DNA from: Vicinamibacterales bacterium | Lineage (GTDB): Bacteria > Acidobacteriota > Vicinamibacteria > Vicinamibacterales > UBA8438 | Direction of reading: 5' to 3' | Length of the DNA: 15,127 nucleotides | Assembly (NCBI GenBank): GCA_030745255.1 | Contig: JASLOY010000026.1 | Coordinates: 1-15,127, forward strand | Part shown: positions 1 through 7,030 of the stretch, piece by piece | How the letters are laid out: each line of letters starts with the position of its first letter | Position numbering within the stretch: the stretch's first letter is position 1 | Program-made: the position numbers and the translations under genes | The notes under the pieces: model-generated | Told to the model about the DNA's origin: nothing | Database searches by the model: none | What the model saw: only the letters and a program-made list of their open reading frames with translations

Positions 1-568
1 CGGAAGCCGGCAGCATCCAGCTATTGCGGTCGCCAGGTCCAGGCTGGCCGTCCGTCGCCTGATGGATCACCAGTGTGCGGGCCGCGCCGTCCGAGAACAC
101 CGCCCGATCCGACGCGAGGCGGCCGCGTGGATCGAGGACCACGCGCACCGGGTTGTCACCCTCGACGTCCCGGACCGTCAGACGCGGGTTGTCGGCCGCG
201 ACGGTGCCGGCCCCGACGACCACGGCGTCGACGAGCGCTCGCAATCGGTGCAACCGGCGGATGTCGGCCGGTCCGGTGACATAGTGGGACTGCCCATCCT
301 CGGTGGCGATGCGCCCATCCAGACTCTGCCCGATCTGCCCAATTACCAGGTCGCAGCTGACCTGGAGCGGCAAGAAGAGGTTGAAGAGATCGCGCGCCGC
401 GTCGGTCACGGGGCCGGAGGTTTCCCACTCGCCAGAGGGTTCGACTTGCAACCAGACATCGGGACTGGGATGATGGTGCACCCGGGCGGGGGAGGCCTTA
501 CCAAGAAAACCCGGGGGGACGGCTCGCACCAGGTTCCAGGCGGTGCTTTCGTCGATCGTCTCGCTCAA
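1..568 (-). CDS. RibD C-terminal-type pyrimidine reductase, partial (3' end off the left edge)
   Basis: This reading frame is open from a TTG at 568 to the left edge (189 codons visible). Residues about 73-170 match the RibD C-terminal (DHFR-like) reductase fold: GQSLDGRIAT at 80-89, a VTGPADIRRLHRLRA stretch near 97-111, then DAVVVGAGTVAADNPRLTVR at about 114-133. In riboflavin synthesis this domain uses NADPH to reduce the ribosyl side chain of the GTP-derived pyrimidine. The usual N-terminal zinc deaminase domain (HAE and PCxxxxxxPC motifs) is absent. In its place are about 70 residues that I do not recognise. The TTG start is chosen because AAGGAG lies six bases upstream (coding strand) and no in-frame ATG or GTG exists before the upstream stop. 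The gene is divergent from the GTP cyclohydrolase II gene, 65 bases away. The end of the protein is not seen, so a C-terminal fusion cannot be excluded. Confidence 0.88.
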   Translation of the reverse strand, partial: MSETIDESTAWNLVRAVPPGFLGKASPARVHHHPSPDVWLQVEPSGEWETSGPVTDAARDLFNLFLPLQVSCDLVIGQIGQSLDGRIATEDGQSHYVTGPADIRRLHRLRALVDAVVVGAGTVAADNPRLTVRDVEGDNPVRVVLDPRGRLASDRAVFSDGAARTLVIHQATDGQPGPGDRNSWMLPAS

Positions 569-633
569 CGGTGGCTCCTTGATCGCGCCAACGGGTGCGG
601 CATTGGGGAAGCTCGTCGCTACAGGACACTAGC

Positions 634-1797
634 ATGCACGAGGCGGAACGTAGTCTGTTCGATCTAAGACGTGGCCGCACGCTCCACGTCACGAACGGAT
701 CGGGGCAGGCAGCCGACGACGCGATTCTCATGGCGCCCGTGGAGGGGCTGACGCCTCGGGCGCTCGAGCAGCTCCGAGGATCGGACCGCCCGCTGCGCCT
801 GGCGGTGACACATCATCGCGCGCACGCCATGGGGCTGACCTCGGCTCCGGCGTCGGGCCCGGTGCCCGATCGGTCCACCGGGCGGAACACGGGCGACGTG
901 AGCCTCGGGCTCAACGGCGAGACGAGCCCCGACCAGATCCTGCGTCTGTCCAGCGGGCTGGGTCGACACGCGTCTGATGCATTCGACCTGCGCGCGGCCT
1001 CGGCCTCGGAGATCGGTGGGCTGACGTTGGCGCGGTTGGGTCAACTGCTGCCCGCCGTCGTGAGCGTTCCGCTTGATCGCGCCGGGGCGGACGCGCTGGA
1101 TCGGCCGCTCGCAAACGGCGCGATTCTCAGCGTCAGCACCGAGCAGATCGCCGCATTGGCGGGTAACGTCCGGGTCGAGGTGACCCACGTCAGCGACGGA
1201 CCGGTGCCGCTCGAGGAAGCGGAAGATGCTCGCTTCGTCTGTTTTCGAGAGGCCAACGGCATTCTCGAGCATGTAGCGATTCTCATCGGCGTCCGCGAGC
1301 ACTGGCCGGACCCGGTGCCGGTGCGTCTGCACTCGGCCTGTCTCACCGGCGATCTGTTCGGCAGTCTCCGCTGCGATTGCGGACAGCAGTTGCGGGGGAG
1401 CCTGCGTGTCTTCGCTGCCCGTGGCGGTGGGGTGCTGCTGTATCTGGCGCAGGAAGGGCGCAGCATCGGTTTGGGGAACAAGCTCCGTGCCTATGCCCTG
1501 CAGCAGGAGGGTCTCGACACGGTCGACGCCGACTGCACACTAGGGTTTGGGGCCGATGAGCGGCGCTACGACGCTGCGGTTGCGATGCTCCGCCTCCTGC
1601 AGCTCGAACGGATCCAGCTCCTGACCAACAACCCCGAAAAGGTGCGAGCGCTCGAGGCCGGCGGTATCGATGTGGTGGATCGCCAACCGCTCTACGGCAC
1701 CCTGAATCGCCATAACCTGCCCTACGTCAAGGCGAAGGTCCACCGGGCCGGTCATTGGCTGGCCGAGATGCTGACGGGGCCGATCCGTGCTGACTAG
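634..1797 (+). CDS. ribA: GTP cyclohydrolase II, long form with degenerate RibB-like N-terminal domain
   Basis: The predicted enzyme (387 aa) opens GTP to give 2,5-diamino-6-ribosylamino-pyrimidinone phosphate, formate and pyrophosphate. The C-terminal half (about residue 190 on) is a clear GTP cyclohydrolase II. Its zinc ligands are Cys236, Cys247 and Cys249, in the LTGDLFGSLRCDCGQQL stretch. The AQEGRSIGLGNKLRAYALQ stretch contains Tyr287, and LLTNNPEKV follows. These residues align with E. coli RibA at a constant offset of 182, so the N-terminal extension is about 182 residues. The extension looks like an eroded DHBP synthase (RibB): IL-APVEGLTP and LRLAVTHHRAHAMGL resemble RibB strands, but the acidic REN-EGD catalytic segment is missing. 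Only cyclohydrolase activity is expected. Start ATG 634 is preferred because AGGA lies seven bases upstream; a GTG at 595 would add 13 residues. It converges on the creatininase-family gene. It could be a paralogue outside housekeeping riboflavin synthesis. Confidence 0.93.
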   Translation: MHEAERSLFDLRRGRTLHVTNGSGQAADDAILMAPVEGLTPRALEQLRGSDRPLRLAVTHHRAHAMGLTSAPASGPVPDRSTGRNTGDVSLGLNGETSPDQILRLSSGLGRHASDAFDLRAASASEIGGLTLARLGQLLPAVVSVPLDRAGADALDRPLANGAILSVSTEQIAALAGNVRVEVTHVSDGPVPLEEAEDARFVCFREANGILEHVAILIGVREHWPDPVPVRLHSACLTGDLFGSLRCDCGQQLRGSLRVFAARGGGVLLYLAQEGRSIGLGNKLRAYALQQEGLDTVDADCTLGFGADERRYDAAVAMLRLLQLERIQLLTNNPEKVRALEAGGIDVVDRQPLYGTLNRHNLPYVKAKVHRAGHWLAEMLTGPIRAD

Positions 1798-2597
1798 CGT
1801 CCGATCAACCGGTCGAGTGGAAACGCCCCCGTCTCGTGAATCACTTCCGCAAGCACGCGCCCGTAGTGCGCGACCAGGCGTTGCCCGGTGTCTGCGTCAG
1901 CCAGTCGCGTGTTGCCCGTGACCCCGTGAGGATTGAGGTCGCCGGCCAGCCAGGCGAACGAGGCCTCGCCTTCCGGACCCAGGCGTCGCAAGGGGGCATC
2001 CAGCTCCTGACCCAGTGAAGGAAAGCGCTGCAGCGCACCGGTGCGAACCAGGTCAGGACGCAGGTGCAGCATCATGGCGGTTTCCACCGCGCCACCATGC
2101 AACCCATGCCGCCATTCCGCCTCTGGCAACTCGACGTCGTCTGGTCGCGAGAAGGTGACGTAGCTGGCCTTCACGACCAGGATGCCGTGCTCGTCCCGCA
2201 GCCGCAGCGCCGCGGTATCCATCAGCGGCAGGTTTCCGCCGTGGCTGTTGAAGAGCACGAGACGCTGCACGCCGCACGCAGCGAGAGCGGCTCCCTGCTG
2301 GTAGATTGCCTCGGTCAGCAGCTCCGGATCGAAGCTGAGCGTGCCGGCGAATCGCAGGTGCTCGCGACTGGCGCCGATAGTTTGCGCGGGCAAGACCCAG
2401 ACGGACACGTCGCCGGAGAGCTGCGCGAACGCCTCCCTCAACAGCCCGATGCCTATGTCGTGGTCGGTCGACAACGGCAAGTGCGGGCCATGCTGCTCGG
2501 TGGCGGCCAGCGGCAGGACGACCACAGGATCGCGAGCGGCGATTGCCGCTGCCTCCGTGGTGGTCAGCGTCTGCCAGTAACGGATCGGATCGGACAT
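1794..2597 (-). CDS. creatininase-family amidohydrolase
   Basis: This 267-aa protein has the full length and metal-binding pattern of the creatininase/creatinine amidohydrolase fold. AATEQHGPHLPLSTDHD at 31-47 carries Glu34, His36 and the Asp pair 45/47. NSHGGN at 117-122 carries His119, and HGGAVETAMML at 167-177 carries Glu172. The family includes creatininase, the mycofactocin protease MftE and the archaeal FAPy deformylase ArfB, which acts on a GTP-derived pyrimidine. The substrate cannot be read from sequence. The neighbouring GTP cyclohydrolase II makes an ArfB-like or pyrimidine-related role attractive, but this is inference. Its stop overlaps the ribA stop in a shared CTAG, leaving no room for a terminator. 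It lies 56 bases downstream of the methyltransferase gene on the same strand, probably in one transcript. The ATG at 2597 has only a weak purine-rich sequence upstream. Confidence 0.88.
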   Translation of the reverse strand: MSDPIRYWQTLTTTEAAAIAARDPVVVLPLAATEQHGPHLPLSTDHDIGIGLLREAFAQLSGDVSVWVLPAQTIGASREHLRFAGTLSFDPELLTEAIYQQGAALAACGVQRLVLFNSHGGNLPLMDTAALRLRDEHGILVVKASYVTFSRPDDVELPEAEWRHGLHGGAVETAMMLHLRPDLVRTGALQRFPSLGQELDAPLRRLGPEGEASFAWLAGDLNPHGVTGNTRLADADTGQRLVAHYGRVLAEVIHETGAFPLDRLIGR

Positions 2598-2653
2598 TAC
2601 GGGCGGTCCTCGAGTGCCGTCACTCCTGGTTCATCGTTGCTGCTCGATGCGGC

Positions 2654-3502
2654 TCAATGCCGGCGACGGAACAGCGCGAGATCGTATCCGATCCAATCTC
2701 TTGCCAGACAGGTCTGCAACGCGCTGCCGCCCACGAGGTGGCCAAAACGCGTGGTGTCGAGTGGCAGCCAGCCGAACAGAGCGATGAACAACGCGGTCAG
2801 CCGGTCGCGGGGACGGCCCACGTGAAGGTGTGGCGTGAGGTCGCTCGTCGAGACATGCTCGAAACCGGCGTCGGCGGCCAGTCGTTCGAGCTCGTCCGGG
2901 TGGAGGAGCGAATTGAGATGCCAGCCCCGTCTGAACCGCTCGACCGCGCGGATAGCGGCCGGGCTGGCCACCGGCCTCCGGAAGTCATCGCAGATCACGA
3001 GCAGTCCGTCCAGTCGGACCAGCCGGGCACACGCAGCGAAGAAGCGGCTTGGGTCTGGCCCATGGACAAACGACTCGATCGCGTACGCCAGATCGGCCGG
3101 CGGCGCCTCGTCGGGTAGCGCACAGTAATCGCCTTCGAGGCACACGACGCGGTCGGAGAGTCCCGCGTTCTTGATCCGGTCTTCGGCGTGCCGGACCTGC
3201 ACCGGGCTCAGCGTGACGCCGGTGCCGCGAATCGGCCAGTGTTCGGCCAGGTAGCAGAGGCTGGCGCCGACGCCGCACCCGAGATCGACGACGTGGGCCG
3301 GTTCCGGGCCACGCGGAATCGTGCGTAGATGTTCGAGAATGCGGTCTTCGACGTAACGGAACGCCGCATCGGCAGTGTTGGTGCCGGGGCCCCAGACGGC
3401 TCGGTGGAGCGCACCGACAGCGCCACCCTGGCCGTAGGCTACGAAGTCGTCGGTATGGCGGTCGTAGTAGCGCCGCACGTCGGCAGCATCAAACTCAACC
3501 AT
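2654..3502 (-). CDS. class I SAM-dependent methyltransferase, small-molecule type
   Basis: This is a 282-aa class I methyltransferase. Motif I (VVDLGCGVGAS) is at 71-81, the acidic strand-2 region follows GVTLSPVQ at 95-102, and an EGDYCALP motif-II region is at 123-130. YAIESFVHG at 140-148 resembles the active-site segment of cyclopropane-fatty-acid-synthase-like, tocopherol and geranyl diphosphate methyltransferases. The N-terminus (DVRRYYDRHTDDF, then ALHRAVWGPG) also fits that small-molecule group. The acceptor is unknown. ATG 3502 is chosen as the start. The frame continues seven codons upstream to a TTG at 3523, which has no Shine-Dalgarno sequence, and family-like sequence begins just after the ATG. 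The gene lies between the FkbM gene (65-base gap) and the creatininase-family gene (56-base gap), all on the minus strand. If the GTP cyclohydrolase and reductase nearby form a pathway, this is a plausible tailoring enzyme. Confidence 0.85.
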   Translation of the reverse strand: MVEFDAADVRRYYDRHTDDFVAYGQGGAVGALHRAVWGPGTNTADAAFRYVEDRILEHLRTIPRGPEPAHVVDLGCGVGASLCYLAEHWPIRGTGVTLSPVQVRHAEDRIKNAGLSDRVVCLEGDYCALPDEAPPADLAYAIESFVHGPDPSRFFAACARLVRLDGLLVICDDFRRPVASPAAIRAVERFRRGWHLNSLLHPDELERLAADAGFEHVSTSDLTPHLHVGRPRDRLTALFIALFGWLPLDTTRFGHLVGGSALQTCLARDWIGYDLALFRRRH

Positions 3503-3536
3503 GGTTCGTCTCGTGAACCGCAATCACGCTGGATGA

Positions 3537-3561
3537 CGACGGCGAAGCCCGCCCGCCGTCG
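3537..3561. repeat. 8-bp perfect inverted repeat between two minus-strand methyltransferase genes
   Basis: CGACGGCG (3537-3544) and CGCCGTCG (3554-3561) are perfect inverted copies separated by nine bases. The hairpin sits in the 65-base gap after the FkbM stop and before the next methyltransferase start. No T-run follows it on the minus strand, so it is not a canonical intrinsic terminator. It may act as an attenuator or mRNA-end stabiliser, or be chance in GC-rich sequence. Confidence 0.4.
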
Positions 3562-3567
3562 CCCAGG

Positions 3568-4353
3568 CTACGGCGGACAGGCAGCTGCTCGTGTCTCCTC
3601 TGAGTGTAACCGTGCATACACATCGCCGGATCGGCGCTGCGCGTCCTGGTTCTCGAGCGCGGCCGTCAGCTCGTCGCCGGTCAGCCATCGCTCGACAGCC
3701 AGCGCGTAGGACTCGCCGGGTGACCAGTTGAAACGGTACGGGCCGAGCGCGGTCAGTCGCGCGACACAGGCTCGTGTGTAGTCGAGCGCGTGGGGCAGAT
3801 ACTCGAATGACAGCGCCTGGACCGGCTGGCTGAGACCGGCGAGCACCTGGGGTTCTGAGCCTTCGACGTCGATCTTGATGAAGGCCGGCGTGCCAAATTG
3901 CGCGATCAGCTTGTCAAGCGTCGTGGTGTTCACCTCGATGCCGCGGTTCCAGCTGACGCCCGCGAACACCGGGTCGCGCGCGCGTTCGTCACGCCACTCG
4001 GTGGCTAGTGTCGTCATGGTAGGGGAGCGGTCGCTCACCGAGAGCGACGCGCGACCGGAACGCTCTCCGACGGCGGCTTCGATGATTTCGATGCTCGTCC
4101 GTCTGGCGAAGAGCAGGCGGAGCAGCCTCGCGAAGTCCGGCTGCGGCTCGAGCGCAACAACGCGGCACCCGACGGCCGCCAGCGCACGGGTACGATTGCC
4201 CGCATGGGCGCCAAGATCGAATGTCAGGTCTCCGGGTGCGGCCAGTGTGGCGTACAGGCGGCGCAGCCGCCGCTGGCGCATTGGAATCCCGTGATAGACG
4301 GCCAGTGATCGCAGCAGCCCGATCGCGCGACTGGCACGGCGAGTCGAACTCAT
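3568..4353 (-). CDS. FkbM-family methyltransferase
   Basis: This 261-aa protein shows the FkbM methyltransferase layout. The SAM-binding motif FDLGAHAGNRTRAL is at 45-58 and the second-strand acid is in VVALEPQPDF at 65-74. The family signature FIKIDVEGSEPQVLAGL is at 158-174, followed by SFEYLPH. FkbM enzymes O-methylate sugars, polyketides or other small molecules, and are common in surface-polysaccharide and secondary-metabolite clusters. The target here is unknown. The N-terminal 40 residues are basic (SSTRRASRA, MRQRRLRRL) and there is no signal peptide. The gene starts 47 bases from the divergent LtaS-like gene. Start ATG 4353 is preceded by only a short GGA, and a possible promoter would place the transcript start almost on the ATG. 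Confidence 0.87.
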   Translation of the reverse strand: MSSTRRASRAIGLLRSLAVYHGIPMRQRRLRRLYATLAAPGDLTFDLGAHAGNRTRALAAVGCRVVALEPQPDFARLLRLLFARRTSIEIIEAAVGERSGRASLSVSDRSPTMTTLATEWRDERARDPVFAGVSWNRGIEVNTTTLDKLIAQFGTPAFIKIDVEGSEPQVLAGLSQPVQALSFEYLPHALDYTRACVARLTALGPYRFNWSPGESYALAVERWLTGDELTAALENQDAQRRSGDVYARLHSEETRAAACPP

Positions 4354-4361
4354 TCATGTCC

Positions 4362-4391
4362 ATTCTGTGGCGGACCGGACCCAGTTACAAT
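4362..4391. promoter_or_regulatory. possible overlapping divergent promoters
   Basis: The 47 bases between divergent genes hold TTGTAA and CAGAAT on the minus strand (complement of 4385-4390 and 4362-4367) with a 17-base spacer. The plus strand reads TACAAT at 4386-4391, a good -10 box, but with no clear -35. Predicted transcript starts fall at about 4355 (minus) and 4398 (plus), within a few bases of the two ATGs. Matches are partial and the sigma factor preferences of this organism are unknown. Confidence 0.25.
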
Positions 4392-4400
4392 GCCCTGGGG

Positions 4401-6047
4401 ATGTCCAACATGGGAGGCGGCGGCGCTGGCGGAACGCGGGGCCTGTCGCGACGGTTTTCGGTCGTGCGCTGGGTCGGACCGGTTGCGGCGATCGTGTTGT
4501 TGAATGTCTCGCTCACTTTCACCAATATCTGGCCAACTCCCAGAATTCGATTCACTGGCGACCTCTCCATGGAGCTGGCCCTGTGTGTGCTCGGGTTGGT
4601 ATGCATGCGGCAGTGGGCCGGCGTGCCGTCACGCGCCGCGCTCCGGGGCCTGGCTGGCCTCTGGGTCGTGCTCATCGTCGGGCGCTACGTCGAGGTGACC
4701 GCGACATCGCTGTATGGCCGCGACATCAATCTCTATTGGGACGTGCGCCATATGCCGAATGTGGGCGCGATGTTCGCGTTCGTGGCCGATCCGTGGCTCA
4801 GGGTCGCGGTGGGTGCCGGTGTGGTTCTGGTTCCGGTGCTGCTCTATCTCGTTGCGCGCTGGGCCATCGGGTCGGTGGCCGACACAACGCGCGATGTACG
4901 GGTGCGACGGGTGCTGGGGCTGGTGGCGGCTGCGGTCCTGCTGCTGAGTATCGCGCGGCCACTGGGCGCTCCAGTGCCGGAGGCGATCCGGTTCGCCGAC
5001 CCGGTTGCGCCAGCCTACGCGCGGGAACTGGGTGAGCTCGTCTACGAGCTGAGCGGTGCGGGGATGCGCGATCTCGGCCCACCGCCCGACATGCGATCCG
5101 ACCTGTCGCGTGTGGACGGCGCCGACGTGTTCCTGGTCTTTCTCGAGTCCTATGGTGCCATCAGCTGGGATCGCGACGCATTTGCCGAGGCGCTGGCGCC
5201 GACCCGGGCGAGGCTCGAAGCCGACATCGACCAGACCGGTCGCGCGGTGGCGTCCGCCTTCGTGGAGTCGACGACGTTTGGCGGCGAGTCCTGGCTGGCG
5301 CACATCAGTCTGCTCTCGGGCACCGAGGTGCGTGACCAGGGGACAAACGTGCGGCTGATGGCGCAGGAGCGCGACACGCTGGTGAAGCTGTTCGGCCGCA
5401 GCGGGTATCGCACGATTGCGCTCATGCCGGGGTTGCTGGTCGGTTGGCCCGAGGGGGCCTTCTACGGCTTCGAGGAGGTCTATGGCCACGAGCGGCTCGA
5501 TTATCGCGGGCCGCCGTTCGGTTGGTGGGACCTCAACGATCAGTTCGCGCTGGCGCGCGTCGACTCGCTCGAGATCGCCCCACAGCCCCGCCCGCCGGCG
5601 TTTGTCTTCTTCACGACGATCACGACGCACGCGCCTTTCGTGCCGGCGCCGCCGTATCAGCCGGATTGGGCGCGCGTGCTGACAACGACACCGTATGATG
5701 CCGAGGCGCTCGACCGTGCATGGTCGGCTTGGCCCGACTGGATGAACCTCGGACCGAGCTATCTCGAGGCTCTCGAGTACGCCTTTGCAAACGTTGGCGG
5801 CTATCTCCACTTGCGGGCGGACCGCGATCTCGTGATGATACTGATCGGGGACCATCAGCCGCCGGCGCTCGTCAGCGGTGAGGGGGCATCCTGGGAGGTG
5901 CCGGTTCACGTCATCGCGAACCGGCCCGCCGTGCTCGACCGGCTCGTACGGAACCATCGGTTCGTCGACGGGCTCGAGCCGCGGCATCCCTCCGTAGCAG
6001 CGATGGACACACTGTTGCCAATATTGCTCGACGCCTTCGGCGACTAG
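4401..6047 (+). CDS. LtaS/OpgB-like membrane sulfatase-fold phosphotransferase
   Basis: This is a 548-aa membrane protein with five N-terminal hydrophobic helices and an extracytoplasmic alkaline-phosphatase/sulfatase-fold domain. The helices are in segments such as GPVAAIVLLNVSLTF, MELALCVLGLVCM, LWVVLIVGRYV, VAVGAGVVLVPVLLYLVA and VLGLVAAAVLLLSIA. The layout matches lipoteichoic acid synthase and OpgB-like phosphoglycerol transferases. Expected catalytic residues are present at near-identical positions to LtaS: Glu249 in VFLESYG, a nucleophile region FGGESWLAH with Ser297, His410 in THAPF, and Asp484-His485 in GDHQPP. Ser replaces the LtaS Thr, as in some relatives. It probably transfers a phospho-alcohol group, or hydrolyses a phosphate or sulfate ester, on an envelope glycan or lipid. 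The donor is unknown. ATG 4401 is chosen because residues upstream are shared with the divergent FkbM gene; ATG 4410 is an alternative. Neither has a good Shine-Dalgarno sequence. Confidence 0.85.
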   Translation: MSNMGGGGAGGTRGLSRRFSVVRWVGPVAAIVLLNVSLTFTNIWPTPRIRFTGDLSMELALCVLGLVCMRQWAGVPSRAALRGLAGLWVVLIVGRYVEVTATSLYGRDINLYWDVRHMPNVGAMFAFVADPWLRVAVGAGVVLVPVLLYLVARWAIGSVADTTRDVRVRRVLGLVAAAVLLLSIARPLGAPVPEAIRFADPVAPAYARELGELVYELSGAGMRDLGPPPDMRSDLSRVDGADVFLVFLESYGAISWDRDAFAEALAPTRARLEADIDQTGRAVASAFVESTTFGGESWLAHISLLSGTEVRDQGTNVRLMAQERDTLVKLFGRSGYRTIALMPGLLVGWPEGAFYGFEEVYGHERLDYRGPPFGWWDLNDQFALARVDSLEIAPQPRPPAFVFFTTITTHAPFVPAPPYQPDWARVLTTTPYDAEALDRAWSAWPDWMNLGPSYLEALEYAFANVGGYLHLRADRDLVMILIGDHQPPALVSGEGASWEVPVHVIANRPAVLDRLVRNHRFVDGLEPRHPSVAAMDTLLPILLDAFGD

Positions 6048-6060
6048 ATCATCTGACGAC

Positions 6061-6951
6061 ATGACGGTGCAAACGGTCCCCCGAGCCTTGGCCTGCATGC
6101 TGCTTGTCGTGGGTCTTCTGACTGGCCCGGTGACGGGCGCGTCGGGCCAGGTGCCGCTCGATGTCATGACCTTCAACATCCGAACGGCGAACGGCCGGGA
6201 CGGCGAGAACAACTGGCCCCTTCGCAAGGAATTAGTGGTCGAGACAATCGGACGGTTCGCGCCACAGGTGGTTGGTTTGCAGGAGGCGCTCGACGAGCAA
6301 ATCGAGTATCTGGACGCCATGTTGCCGGACTACCGCTGGCTTGGGATCGATCGTGGGCTCAATGGTGGGGTGGGGTTGAGCGAGGCCACGCCAATCTTCT
6401 ACCGGTACCGAGAGCTGAGCCCGGTCGAATCGGGCAACTTCTGGTTGACCTCGACGCCCGACACCCCGCCGGTCAGACGGAACGGCAACCGGCGCCGCCG
6501 CGGCGGTGGCCGCATCGTCACCTGGGCCCGCTTTTACCATCGGGACACCGGGAGACAGTTCTACGTGTTCAACACCCACTTCACGCTCCGCCGGGGCCAG
6601 TCGCAGCTCGATTCGGCCGAACTGATTGCGACACTGGTCGCGGCGTTGCCCGCCGGCGCGCCTGTCATCGTGATGGGCGACTTCAACAACAGCGCCGAGG
6701 ACAGCGACACCTGGCGCGTGGCGACCGCCGGGGGGCTGGGTGACGCGTGGGTGCTGGCGGGCGAGACACGGGGGCCACCGGTGACGTATGGGGATTTCGG
6801 TCCGCCCGGAGACGCGCTCATGGAGCGTGTCGATTGGATACTCGTCGGCGGGCCGGTTGCGGTTCGCTCGGTCGAAACCGTCCTGCACAATGATGGCGGA
6901 CGCTACCCGTCGGACCATTACCCGGTCGCGGCGCATCTCGAAATGCGCTGA
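6061..6951 (+). CDS. secreted endonuclease/exonuclease/phosphatase-family hydrolase
   Basis: This 296-aa protein starts with a probable signal peptide: a hydrophobic core LACMLLVVGLLTG at about 10-22, with likely cleavage near ASGQ at 27-30. It continues as a complete endonuclease/exonuclease/phosphatase (EEP, DNase I-like) domain. Conserved positions are Asn39 in MTFNIR, Glu75 in GLQEAL, His173 in NTHF, Asp207 and Asn209 in GDFNN, Asp258 in RVDWIL, and Asp285-His286 in SDHYP. The fold hydrolyses phosphodiester or phosphomonoester bonds with Mg. Substrates range from nucleic acids to sphingomyelin and phosphoinositides. This one is probably periplasmic or extracellular. A very basic insert (RRNGNRRRRGGGR, 139-151) lies in the middle. 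It starts 13 bases after the LtaS-like gene and is probably co-transcribed, which hints at a phosphate-ester substrate made or modified by that enzyme. The exact substrate is unknown. Confidence 0.88.
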   Translation: MTVQTVPRALACMLLVVGLLTGPVTGASGQVPLDVMTFNIRTANGRDGENNWPLRKELVVETIGRFAPQVVGLQEALDEQIEYLDAMLPDYRWLGIDRGLNGGVGLSEATPIFYRYRELSPVESGNFWLTSTPDTPPVRRNGNRRRRGGGRIVTWARFYHRDTGRQFYVFNTHFTLRRGQSQLDSAELIATLVAALPAGAPVIVMGDFNNSAEDSDTWRVATAGGLGDAWVLAGETRGPPVTYGDFGPPGDALMERVDWILVGGPVAVRSVETVLHNDGGRYPSDHYPVAAHLEMR

Positions 6952-6990
6952 TCCCGCTCTGACGCTCCGTTTCTCGCCGACCCTCCCGTC

Positions 6991-7028
6991 CGCTCCTGGC
7001 CCACATCGCACCGCGAGTCGGAGGAGCG
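6991..7028 (+). promoter_or_regulatory. possible Shine-Dalgarno-occluding hairpin in the ferritin-like gene leader
   Basis: CGCTCCT (6991-6997) is a perfect inverse of AGGAGCG (7022-7028). The second arm covers most of the GGAGGAG ribosome-binding site at 7020-7026 that precedes a short ORF. The loop is 24 bases. A second stretch, CGCTCC at 6963-6968, could pair with the same site. This is the structure expected of translational control, but such matches arise easily in GC-rich DNA and no regulator or ligand can be named. Confidence 0.3.
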
Positions 7029-7030
7029 AC

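Noticed and set aside
569..633. FMN riboswitch or other structured leader before ribA
   Set aside because: Only 65 bases separate the divergent genes, far too short for an RFN element, and none of its conserved blocks are visible.
62..667. 201-codon plus-strand open frame at the left edge
   Set aside because: It lies antisense to the RibD-type reductase, whose minus-strand frame matches a known domain and has a good ribosome-binding site. The plus-strand translation resembles no family.
4629..6320. 563-codon minus-strand open frame, longer than the sense gene's matching part
   Set aside because: Long antisense frames are common in high-GC DNA. The translation is low in hydrophobic content and rich in Arg, His and Pro, whereas the sense frame has five helices and all LtaS-type catalytic residues.
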